From NCBI GenBank assembly GCA_900545545.1, contig UQZO01000009.1:1-64000 (forward strand): a stretch of DNA of 64,000 nt, given 5' to 3'. Under the pieces are notes generated by a model. It saw nothing but the letters and a program-made list of their open reading frames with translations. It did no database searches and had not been told where the DNA came from. A program made the translations under genes and the position numbers. This document shows, piece after piece, positions 32,849 to 40,560 of the stretch. Source of the DNA: an uncultured Subdoligranulum sp. (GTDB lineage: Bacteria > Bacillota > Clostridia > Oscillospirales > Ruminococcaceae). Each line of letters starts with the position of its first letter. Positions within the stretch are counted from its first letter, which is position 1.

Positions 32849-34060
32849 CTAATATTCCGTGCTGAGCAGGAAGTCTGCGATGTGCATGGTTTTGATCCCC
32901 TCGTAGTTTCCTCCGGCAAATGTGTCTGTTGTGAGAACAAATTTGGGGTAATTATCGGGGATTTCAAGCAGACGAGCATATTCTCGTTTCTCGGTTTTTT
33001 CCGAGTTGATCTCCTGCGTGACCTGAACATAGATTTTTTCGTTTTGCCGGACGGCTACAAAATCAATCTCACCATCTCCGATTTTTCCGATGTTGACTGA
33101 GTAGCCCCGTCGGCACAGTTCCAGGTAGACAATATTTTCCAGGCTGGACGCCACGCTATCTGTGTTATAGCCGAGAACGCAGTACCGCAAGGAAACATCG
33201 GCCAGATAGAATTTTTCCTGCGTTTTCAGGATTTCCTTTCCCCGTAAATCATATCTCGAACAACGGTGAAGAAGGTAGGCCTTTTCCAGCTTGTCCAGAT
33301 AACTGTAAACGGTTTCGTTGTCAAGAGACCGGTGTTCCGCCTTCAGGTAATCCGAAATGGATTTTGCGGAAAAGGTGTTGCCAACATTATTGAAAGTGTA
33401 TTTTACAACACGCTCCAGCTGGTCGATTTTCCGAACCTGATTTCTCTTTACAATATCCGAGAAGATCGTGGAGTTGTATATATCCCGGACAATCGTATAG
33501 ATTTCATCTTGAGAATACGCCTGCAAATGTGTTGCCGGAAAACCTCCCAAGCGTACATAATTGGCAAGCTCTGCTTTCGGATCTCCGACAGGGGAAAATT
33601 TGCTTTTGAACATCAGATATTCGCCAAAAGACAAGGTGAAAATGCGAAAGGAAACATAGCGGCCGGTAAGGTAGGTGGCTATCTCAGAGGACATCATTCT
33701 GGAGTTGGAGCCTGTAATATACAAGTCAACATCAAAATCCGATGCCAAGGAATTCACAACCTTTTCCCAACCTTTGACTTCCTGGACTTCATCCAGAAAC
33801 AAATAGGTTTTTCCGGTGGGGGAAAGCTGATTCTTTAACAGTGTGTATATCTGCTTGGCTGTCATATCCTCGTATTCCATAGAGTCAAAACGACAGCTTA
33901 TAATGCGATCTTCTGGAATGTTTCGCTCCGTTTTCAGTCTCTCCATAATCATTTTCAGTATGGTAGACTTTCCGCAGCGGCGCACACCGGTAAGGATTTT
34001 TACAAAGGGAGTGTCCACGTAGGCCATGATCTTATTTACATATAGGGGTCTATCGATCAT
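32849..34060 (-). CDS. AAA_14/DUF4143 ATPase
   Basis: A 403-residue protein of the widespread AAA_14 plus DUF4143 family. Walker A GVRRCGKSTILKM is at residue 25; Walker B is TYLFLDEVQEVKGWEK (about 85); LYITGSNSRMMSSE (about 110) is the sensor region; the C-terminal part (about 300-380) carries a PD-(D/E)XK-like layout, VNIGKIGDGEIDFVAVRQNEKIYVQV. Members are often mobile cargo of unknown role. ATG 34060 lies behind GGAGGTGATTACA. A decayed relative sits at 24561. It has a private promoter and operator. Confidence 0.85.
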   Translation of the reverse strand: MIDRPLYVNKIMAYVDTPFVKILTGVRRCGKSTILKMIMERLKTERNIPEDRIISCRFDSMEYEDMTAKQIYTLLKNQLSPTGKTYLFLDEVQEVKGWEKVVNSLASDFDVDLYITGSNSRMMSSEIATYLTGRYVSFRIFTLSFGEYLMFKSKFSPVGDPKAELANYVRLGGFPATHLQAYSQDEIYTIVRDIYNSTIFSDIVKRNQVRKIDQLERVVKYTFNNVGNTFSAKSISDYLKAEHRSLDNETVYSYLDKLEKAYLLHRCSRYDLRGKEILKTQEKFYLADVSLRYCVLGYNTDSVASSLENIVYLELCRRGYSVNIGKIGDGEIDFVAVRQNEKIYVQVTQEINSEKTEKREYARLLEIPDNYPKFVLTTDTFAGGNYEGIKTMHIADFLLSTEY

Positions 34061-34084
34061 TGTAATCACCTCCATTTGTAAAAA

Positions 34085-34143
34085 ATTATACCGCAAAACA
34101 TATTATTGGTCAACAGTTTTGCGGTTTATATCCGCAAAACTGT
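34085..34143 (-). promoter_or_regulatory. Promoter and palindromic operator of the AAA_14 gene
   Basis: TTGACC (34113-34108), 17 bp, TATAAT (34090-34085) on the minus strand. ACAGTTTTGCGG (34113-34124) and CCGCAAAACTGT (34132-34143) form 12-bp inverted arms 7 bp apart just upstream, overlapping the -35, and a third half-site CCGCAAAAC (34091-34099) abuts the -10. Confidence 0.75.
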
Positions 34144-34341
34144 CCCTTGCTGGATTTGGAAATGTTCAAATCCAATTTTTACGCAGTCTAGCTGCCTTAT
34201 GGCGGCCATCATAATCTTCTGAGCCCTTCGTTAAACGGTCAGGATGGAATCCGATCATTCCCGCCAGACAGGTCGTTTCGGCAACTTTAACAAGGGTATG
34301 ATGTCATACTCGCGGGAACTGAACAGCACATTCATAATGGC

Positions 34342-35925
34342 TTATTCCTCCTGCGTTTTGCGAATACGGGCGCCCTGCTTCAGCGAAAGGCTTCCGGCGC
34401 TTTTTTCTTGCCCGATTTTGTATTGATTTACAAAAAGAAGGTCTTCGCGCCATCGGGAACAGGCTTCGGGAAGCGTGTTTTTCTGAAGCTGGATAAACTG
34501 CGTGAGCAGGGCAATGACCTCGTGCTTGGTGGCAAGTCCTTCTTCCAGGATATTGCTCAATACACGTTGCCGGGCTATCTGCGGAATACCGGCTTTGACG
34601 CTGTACCCGTTGCGGCTGAGTACGCTGTCCTGGGCGAACCGCTGCCAGGCGTCTTCCCCGCAGGAGATGGAATCATCAAATTGAAGCGTGAGCAGGAGGT
34701 CGCCGTACAGCTTGCGATAGGCATAATAGGATTTTAGGTTTATATAGTACTGCCCGCACCCCATGCAGAACTGCACATGAATTTCCACAGATTCTCCGGC
34801 CGCTGTCAGAACCAGCGCTTTTCTGTCGGTAATGGTGTCGCGCCCGTATTTTCGTTTGCAGCTTTCACAGCCGCACTTCTTGGCGTATACGAAAATCGAA
34901 CGGCTTTCGTGCAGAGAGGATAGCTGAGGAAGATTATGGTCCCAGCTTTTGGGACCGTAGGGCAGCGTGGACGGCACGGGTACCGGCGGTTTTCGGTGCT
35001 CCAGCCGGACAACCTTTTCCCGGCACGCGGCAAGAGCTGTCGGCGCGGTTTGAAATTTGTTCGCATAGAACACTTTGATGATATCCGGTGCAATCTGGTT
35101 GCGAATTCTTTGGGCTTGGTCCGGCAGGCAAACGGGGAGATCGCAATGTTGGCAGTACGCCACCTCAACATACACACAATGGTGTGCGCTCATATCCCGA
35201 TAGACAACGCACTTTATGATCTTCTTCCCGGCAAAGGGCTGACCGCAGTAAGGGCAGCGGTTGCCGTTGGTCTCCCGTTGCAGAAGTACGGAATAAAACT
35301 GACCCGGATAGGCGGACTCCAGCACGGCTTTCCGATATTTTTTCTCCCGCTCCAGCTTCTGCAGGTGTGCGTCCTTATCGGTTTGCAGGGCCTGTAAAAA
35401 AGCGCGCTTCTTTTTGGATTTCCCCAGAAGATTTTCCGGATCCATAAGTTCCAGATGATGGAGGGGGCGTACTTTTATGCGGCCGAGGGTAAACTCAGAG
35501 GGAAAAGCGTAAAACCTTTGGGTCTGCAGGTTGAAAAAGCCCTGAATACTTACAGAAGTGTCCTGTCCCAACGTGACGATGTCAATGCTTTTGACAATAT
35601 GGGGGCCTTTCACCGAGCGATGTCCCTGACGGATTACGGTTATGGGTAAATCGCGAAAAATCGGATTTACAATATACATGGGCGGTTTCTTTTTGCCTGT
35701 ATTGACCGTCGTGGAGAAGGCAGACCACTTCACCGGCTGCCCGCTTTCCGTCAATACCGGGTGTAATAGAACGAAAGGGTCATTGCTGTAGGTAACGCCG
35801 CATTGGGGACAGAGGGCGGCTTTTATAGATTGCTTCCCATACACAACATCGGTTGGATCATGAAGTGCTGTTTTATGTACAGGGCAGGCAATCGCGGTTT
35901 GATTTTTGTGGGAGATGTCCGACAT
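34342..35925 (-). CDS. Uncharacterised multi-zinc-ribbon protein
   Basis: A 527-residue protein I do not recognise as a named family. It has at least five cysteine pairs placed like zinc ribbons: CPVH..CPQCG (about residues 12-38), CPYCGQPF (about 230), YCQHCDLPVC (about 260), CGCESCKRKYG (about 352) and FCMGCGQYY (about 390). Between them is a basic, lysine-rich helix (about 183-215). No nuclease or ATPase motif is obvious. ATG 35925 follows AGAAGGAGG; it has its own promoter. It sits next to a SLOG gene on the same strand. Nucleic-acid binding is inferred from the ribbons. Confidence 0.7.
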   Translation of the reverse strand: MSDISHKNQTAIACPVHKTALHDPTDVVYGKQSIKAALCPQCGVTYSNDPFVLLHPVLTESGQPVKWSAFSTTVNTGKKKPPMYIVNPIFRDLPITVIRQGHRSVKGPHIVKSIDIVTLGQDTSVSIQGFFNLQTQRFYAFPSEFTLGRIKVRPLHHLELMDPENLLGKSKKKRAFLQALQTDKDAHLQKLEREKKYRKAVLESAYPGQFYSVLLQRETNGNRCPYCGQPFAGKKIIKCVVYRDMSAHHCVYVEVAYCQHCDLPVCLPDQAQRIRNQIAPDIIKVFYANKFQTAPTALAACREKVVRLEHRKPPVPVPSTLPYGPKSWDHNLPQLSSLHESRSIFVYAKKCGCESCKRKYGRDTITDRKALVLTAAGESVEIHVQFCMGCGQYYINLKSYYAYRKLYGDLLLTLQFDDSISCGEDAWQRFAQDSVLSRNGYSVKAGIPQIARQRVLSNILEEGLATKHEVIALLTQFIQLQKNTLPEACSRWREDLLFVNQYKIGQEKSAGSLSLKQGARIRKTQEE

Positions 35926-35959
35926 TCCTGTTTGCCTCCTTCTGTAACAGCTTTTTGAC

Positions 35960-35987
35960 ATTATAGCACGTTTTTTCTTTGTTACAA
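35960..35987 (-). promoter_or_regulatory. Promoter of the zinc-ribbon gene
   Basis: On the minus strand TTGTAA (35987-35982), 16 bp, TATAAT (35965-35960), 34 bp before the start codon. Confidence 0.6.
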
Positions 35988-36049
35988 AAGGTATTTTGTC
36001 GAAAGACTGCCATTTCTTTGGCTTTTCATAGAATCTGACAGAGATATTC

Positions 36050-36487
36050 TCACTCCGCCAGATTGATGATCCGCAGCCCCTTTCGTTGTGCCAGTCGCAA
36101 AGTTTTGGCGGCACCACCCCAATCGTGTGTGATGTAACACAGAGCGTGGGCGGAATGCTCAACAAGATAGCGATTCCGGGCGGGAATAGCGGCCTTGAAA
36201 TGGTATCTTTCAAAACCTTCTGGATAAATGACACTGTCAAAGTATTCAGCATAACCGACCCGGAACGTAAGGTAAGGAATTACCAGGTGACACTGAATCT
36301 GCTGGTAGGTTGGTTTCAGATGGTATACAATTCCGGCGCAAATTCTGTCAAAATCCCCCATTCCTCCACAGAGAAAATCGGTAACGCCGCCTGAGATCAT
36401 TTGCTGGATTCCCGATTCAATTCGAAAACGTTCCAAAGCAATACACTCTCGATGCCCAATAAATGTGGCGGTTGTTTCACGTTCCAT
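36050..36487 (-). CDS. SLOG-family nucleotide-binding protein
   Basis: A 145-residue SLOG (DUF1273/YspA-like) protein. ATFIGHRECI at residue 7 and FLCGGMGDFDRICAGIV (about 38-54) are the glycine-rich nucleotide-binding signature; ALCYITHDWGGAAKTLRLAQRKG (about 114-136) completes the Rossmann-like core. SLOG proteins bind nucleotide-derived ligands and some act as sensors in defence and conflict systems, others are simple enzymes. AGGAGGGC precedes ATG 36487. It lies 125 bp upstream of the zinc-ribbon promoter. Confidence 0.78.
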   Translation of the reverse strand: MERETTATFIGHRECIALERFRIESGIQQMISGGVTDFLCGGMGDFDRICAGIVYHLKPTYQQIQCHLVIPYLTFRVGYAEYFDSVIYPEGFERYHFKAAIPARNRYLVEHSAHALCYITHDWGGAAKTLRLAQRKGLRIINLAE

Positions 36488-36641
36488 AAAAGTGTTAGCC
36501 CTCCTGTAGTTTTTTATTTTAACACACCTTCAGAATTGAAACAACGCTAATAGCGTTTATTTCTCCCTGCCTGATTGTGTATAGGAAAGGAAAGAGCATT
36601 TATACTATCTGTAAAAGCCGTCGCTAACAGGGAGAAACAAA

Positions 36642-36977
36642 ATGGATTTCAAATCAGTGGGGAAAAATATTTGCCAGTGCCGCCAGAAAAAGCACATGCG
36701 GCAGGAAGAACTTGCCGAAAAGGCGGGAATCAGCCCCAATTATTTGGGAGCTCTGGAGCGCGGAGAAAAACGTCCGTCTTTTACTGCTTTCATAAAATTG
36801 GCAAATGCTTTGGAAGTAAGTGCCGACCTTTTGCTGGCCGATGTGACATCTGTTGGCTATACCGTAAAAGAGTCCGTTCTGGCAGAAAAGTTGGAAGGAT
36901 TATCACAACAGGATCGTCAGGAAATTTATGAGGTAGTCGATGTTATGGTCAGACACGCAAAACAGAATCGGAAATAA
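36642..36977 (+). CDS. XRE-family transcriptional regulator
   Basis: A 111-residue regulator with an N-terminal Cro/C1-type HTH, QEELAEKAGISPNYLGALERGEKRPSF (about residues 22-48), and a helical C-terminal dimerisation region, LEGLSQQDRQEIYEVVDVMV. It diverges from the SLOG gene and could control it and the zinc-ribbon gene. AGGGAGAAACAAA precedes ATG 36642. Confidence 0.88.
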   Translation: MDFKSVGKNICQCRQKKHMRQEELAEKAGISPNYLGALERGEKRPSFTAFIKLANALEVSADLLLADVTSVGYTVKESVLAEKLEGLSQQDRQEIYEVVDVMVRHAKQNRK

Positions 36978-36981
36978 AAGA

Positions 36982-37017
36982 AACTGCCGTGCATGGAGTG
37001 TTCCACGCACGGCAGTT
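36982..37017. terminator. Bidirectional terminator
   Basis: An 11-bp stem, AACTGCCGTGC and its complement (36982-36992 with 37007-37017), between convergent genes. Confidence 0.8.
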
Positions 37018-37030
37018 ATGTTTGGCACTA

Positions 37031-37549
37031 TCAAAGTTGTGATACAATCATTCTGGTCAACAATTGGGTAGCGGCCATGAGTGCTTCGTTCCGAGAATTG
37101 GATGAATCTGAAAGGAGAATGTATCCAATAGAGAAAGTATGTGACTGGATAGGAATGAAATGTGTGATCAGAAAGTCAGAACCTTCCAACAGAGGGATGG
37201 GCGGTAAAAGGTGGATAGGCCCGTCACAGTTCATATCCAACAGTGTCTGCGTTTGCGGGGGAGAAGGCGGCTGCCCGGTCAGTGGAAAGCCGCGATGCAC
37301 GAGATACCGTTCCCGGTCGCAGATAGCAATGGGCACGTGATAGGTGGAAAAAAAGGCATCTGCATAATCTGCCACCACTGGCCGAAGGGTCCGCATCATT
37401 GGGTAGCTCTGTAAAAGGAGGCCGTTTCGATTTTGCAAAGTTAGAAGAATCGGGTCACCGCACTGCCAACGCAGGACCTGACGCATAGGCTTGGGAATGA
37501 TCAAGCGCCCGGTATCATCCAATCGTCGAAGTGCGCTGTGGCTTTCCAT
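37031..37549 (-). CDS. SpoVT/AbrB-like transition-state regulator
   Basis: A 172-residue protein with an N-terminal AbrB/MazE swapped-hairpin domain, RRLDDTGRLIIPKPMRQVLRW (about residues 8-28), and a C-terminal GAF-like half, the layout and length of SpoVT (178 residues). SpoVT regulates forespore genes in Bacillus; carriage on an ICE suggests the element senses or adjusts host physiological state. It is the last gene of the leftward SSB/MoxR-VWA operon, 3 bp after the preceding stop. GGAGG precedes ATG 37549. Confidence 0.78.
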   Translation of the reverse strand: MESHSALRRLDDTGRLIIPKPMRQVLRWQCGDPILLTLQNRNGLLLQSYPMMRTLRPVVADYADAFFSTYHVPIAICDRERYLVHRGFPLTGQPPSPPQTQTLLDMNCDGPIHLLPPIPLLEGSDFLITHFIPIQSHTFSIGYILLSDSSNSRNEALMAATQLLTRMIVSQL

Positions 37550-37552
37550 AGT

Positions 37553-38200
37553 TCAGCCTCCCTGCTGCCGGTCGATATTTGCCTGGATGGCTTTATGACC
37601 ACGGCTGACAAGATTTGGGCACACCGCTGCTTCCCATGCGGAAATGTAGCGGGCTGTCCGGCTGAAGAGCTGAAAAACATCCTTGTCGCTCAAGTTGATA
37701 AATACCTTGGACTGCTCGGCAAAACTGCCGGCCTGCATATAGGTGCCACCCACCTTGTTCTTTTGTCCGATTCCGGTTCCGTTGATTACTTCGATGCCCC
37801 AGGGCAGTTTCCGTGTAGCAGGGTCACCATGCACGATGCGGAATTTGGTTACAGCCATACGCCCGCTGGCATCCGGTGCGCCGAAGATCTTGTCTTCACT
37901 GTAGGTGAATCCCGGTGTGTTCCCACGGACCTGTTCAAACAGATAGAGAACCGTATCAGGAGAAAGATTGGCGCGGGCAGAAACTTTTTGCTCCCCCTTA
38001 CCGTTGGTATAATCCAGCATCGTAATGCCGATGCAGGAAATCCGTCGGCGACCGTCTTGCGTTCTTTCGCTGTCTGCGTGCAGATGAGCATAGTTCTCGA
38101 CGGAAGCGGATTTGAGTTTATCAAGAAACTCGATCAGTTTGTTGGCGGTCTGGTAGACAGTGATCTGACGGGAAATAAAGGTTGTATCCATAGCATTCAT
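37553..38200 (-). CDS. Uncharacterised ICE protein
   Basis: A 215-residue soluble protein with no motif I recognise. It is mainly beta-rich in the centre (ISCIGITMLDYTNGKGEQKVSARANLSPDTVLYLFE, about 50-85) with a C-terminal helical part. Start ATG 38200 is set by AAAGGAGATG. It follows the VWA gene by 7 bp and precedes the SpoVT-like gene, so it belongs to the MoxR-VWA operon and may be a client or cofactor of that pair. Confidence 0.6.
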   Translation of the reverse strand: MNAMDTTFISRQITVYQTANKLIEFLDKLKSASVENYAHLHADSERTQDGRRRISCIGITMLDYTNGKGEQKVSARANLSPDTVLYLFEQVRGNTPGFTYSEDKIFGAPDASGRMAVTKFRIVHGDPATRKLPWGIEVINGTGIGQKNKVGGTYMQAGSFAEQSKVFINLSDKDVFQLFSRTARYISAWEAAVCPNLVSRGHKAIQANIDRQQGG

Positions 38201-38207
38201 GTGAGTT

Positions 38208-40295
38208 TCATCTCCTTTTGATTCGGTTGGCAATGAGGCGCGTCAGGCTTACCGGAAGGTCGTCCAGATTGCTGATGTCCAGAAAGCCATCGCCATAAAT
38301 CCGTTCAATACTGTCTTTGTCCTCGCCGATTGCGGCGGAAAACATGGTGACACCGCGGTTGGTCATCTCGCGCTGGATGCCTCGAAGGTCGGCCTCTGCT
38401 TCCGTGCCGTAGTAGCCGGTGGCACAGGGCTGACCATCCGAGATGGTCAGGAGAAGTTTGACTTCCTCCGGCCGTCGCAGCAATCGCTCGGCCGCGTACC
38501 GCAGGGCAGCTCCGTCACGGTTATCACTGCGGGCGGACATATCCATCAGTCGATAGCAATCGTTGGTGTCACGGGCTTCAAATTCTGCATAGCTGTAGAT
38601 GTGGACCGTTTTTCCGATTTCTGTATGACCGAGCACCATGATCGGAATACGCAGACTGCGGCAAAAGTCATACACGATGATGCTGGCAGCCCGTGCCTTG
38701 GTGATACGGTCAGCGCAACTCATGGAGCCGGATTCGTCCACCAGCAGCCCCACTGCCAGTTCGGGCAGTTCTTGCGGCAGCCTGTTTTTGTAGAAATAGT
38801 GACCGTCCTCGTGATACAGAGAACGGGTCAGGAGGCGCCGTCCCATCAAAAGGCCTGTTTCACGTCCACCGCGGCGCTGATCCTGCAAAACCTGACGTAC
38901 CTGTTTTTGCAGGCGCCGAGAGATTTTCAGCAGCGGTTCAGCAATCCGGTTGTACTGATTGACAAGGGAATCCGATACGGTAGCCATGCGGTCAATTTCG
39001 ATGTCCACGCAACTGTGAGCGTTGCCATAACGAATATGGTTAGAAAAGTCCTGCAATTCCCGCTCCAGAGCTTCTTCCTCTTTGGCACATACACGAGTTT
39101 CAGCCAGTTTTGTGAGAACCCGTTCAATGTCGGCAGCGGCCTTATCGTAGCCGGTGCCGGTGTAGCTGGAATCCTTCGTGACGGTACCGCCTTCCCCGGA
39201 AGAAATACTGTCGGTTTCTTCCAGAGAAATCCGGCCGCCTTCTTCTGAAAGCACTTCCAAGGCCCTCTTGCGCAGCTCCTCCAACGTTTTAGAATCAATA
39301 GGAGGGTCATCTTTGCAGGAGGATGGTTTCCCCTTACCGGAAGGTGCACAGCTGGTCTCGACGAACTGATCGGACAGAACCTTCTCCAATGCATCAGCGA
39401 TGTCCTTTTCGCTTTCGCCATCATCCAGTTTTTTCTGCAGAATGTCCCGCAATTCCTTCAAGTAAGGCCACAGGTGGATGAGAAGATGGTTGGTGGCTGC
39501 ATAACGGGCCCGGCCATCATCGTCGTAGACTGCGCCATCAAGGATAGGAATACAGTCATACAGAACGTCCAGGTATTCGCTCTCTTTGCGAGTCAGATTA
39601 TTCACATCGCCTGTCTTACAATACTCGAGTATCAGGTTGCGGATAATGGAAAACCCATAATGATCTTCTGCAATTTGGTCTTCCACACTGGGCATCTGTT
39701 CGGCAAAGCGAAGATTGTTCAGCTGAATGCCCTGGGCAAAGGTACCGGGAAAGGCTTCACATATCCGGGCTTCGATGTAAACATCTTCCAGTATGTTGTC
39801 CAAATCGTTCCCGAATCGGATCAACGTCTGCAAGGTGGCACGGTCACGGGAGGCCAGCAGCGGCAGAAGCTCTGCAAGTGAGTCCTCTTCCTCGGCGTTC
39901 AGCTCGCTTGGGGTGGAAGGATAAAATTCTCCGGCCAACAGCCTGGCATTATAAACGGAAAGCATATTGAAATCAGTGTACAAGATATGCCCGATTTCAT
40001 GCCCCAGCAGACCACGTAGACTCAGATCCTTGAGCTTGCGGGTAGGAAAGCTGGCGGTGAGCCGGTTGGCAGCGTTGATTTTGATGGTACGGTTGTTTGT
40101 GGAGGCAACACCCGCATCGGGGGATTCATCCCAATAGGTCAGTACGCGGCATTTACGCCGATAGCGGTGTGTTGTAGCTTCCGCCACATCGCTGAGAACG
40201 GCGCCATATAACCGGGAACCGAACAGCTCGGCATCCGTAATGGCCAGTTTGGTGTCCTCAATGCGGCGACGCATCTCCAAGTGTTTGTTTCTCAT
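38208..40295 (-). CDS. VWA-domain protein with N-terminal HExxH motif
   Basis: A 695-residue protein. The N-terminal part contains LLGHEIGHILYTDF (about residues 96-109), a zinc-protease-type HExxH. An acidic, serine-rich linker lies at about 300-385. The C-terminal 190 residues are a von Willebrand A domain with a MIDAS, VDESGSMS (about 520), and the later ISDGQP (about 622), as in CobT/NorD-type proteins. Together with the MoxR-type ATPase two genes upstream it forms a MoxR-VWA pair, which in known cases remodels or inserts metals into target proteins. The target here is unknown. Confidence 0.83.
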   Translation of the reverse strand: MRNKHLEMRRRIEDTKLAITDAELFGSRLYGAVLSDVAEATTHRYRRKCRVLTYWDESPDAGVASTNNRTIKINAANRLTASFPTRKLKDLSLRGLLGHEIGHILYTDFNMLSVYNARLLAGEFYPSTPSELNAEEEDSLAELLPLLASRDRATLQTLIRFGNDLDNILEDVYIEARICEAFPGTFAQGIQLNNLRFAEQMPSVEDQIAEDHYGFSIIRNLILEYCKTGDVNNLTRKESEYLDVLYDCIPILDGAVYDDDGRARYAATNHLLIHLWPYLKELRDILQKKLDDGESEKDIADALEKVLSDQFVETSCAPSGKGKPSSCKDDPPIDSKTLEELRKRALEVLSEEGGRISLEETDSISSGEGGTVTKDSSYTGTGYDKAAADIERVLTKLAETRVCAKEEEALERELQDFSNHIRYGNAHSCVDIEIDRMATVSDSLVNQYNRIAEPLLKISRRLQKQVRQVLQDQRRGGRETGLLMGRRLLTRSLYHEDGHYFYKNRLPQELPELAVGLLVDESGSMSCADRITKARAASIIVYDFCRSLRIPIMVLGHTEIGKTVHIYSYAEFEARDTNDCYRLMDMSARSDNRDGAALRYAAERLLRRPEEVKLLLTISDGQPCATGYYGTEAEADLRGIQREMTNRGVTMFSAAIGEDKDSIERIYGDGFLDISNLDDLPVSLTRLIANRIKRR

Positions 40296-40549
40296 TCGTG
40301 TGTTTTCCCTCCTTCAGGTTCTTCAGAAAAGAGTTGTTCCATACTGGTATGAAAATAGGTGGCAGCCTTGGCCACGAACCAGGCCGGCGGCATACGCTGT
40401 CCTAACTCATAGCGAGCATAGCAGCTGCGGGATACACCTAAGGTTTCAGCCAGTTTCCGTTGAGAGAGTGCCGGTGTTGAAATCCGCATTCGCCGCAGAT
40501 TTCTGGCAAAGACCAAAGGATTGCCTGCTTCTTGAATCTTTTGCATCAT
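40292..40549 (-). CDS. Small XRE-family HTH protein
   Basis: An 85-residue Cro/C1-type regulator: ALSQRKLAETLGVSRSCYARYELGQRMPPAWFVAKAATYF (about residues 27-66). It overlaps the VWA gene by 4 bp and its ribosome site, AAAGGA, lies within the end of the ATPase gene, so the three are translationally linked. ATG 40549 is preferred over GTG 40564. A regulator placed between ATPase and VWA genes is unusual and suggests an autoregulated cassette. Confidence 0.82.
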   Translation of the reverse strand: MMQKIQEAGNPLVFARNLRRMRISTPALSQRKLAETLGVSRSCYARYELGQRMPPAWFVAKAATYFHTSMEQLFSEEPEGGKTHE

Positions 40550-40560
40550 TGGAGTTCCTT

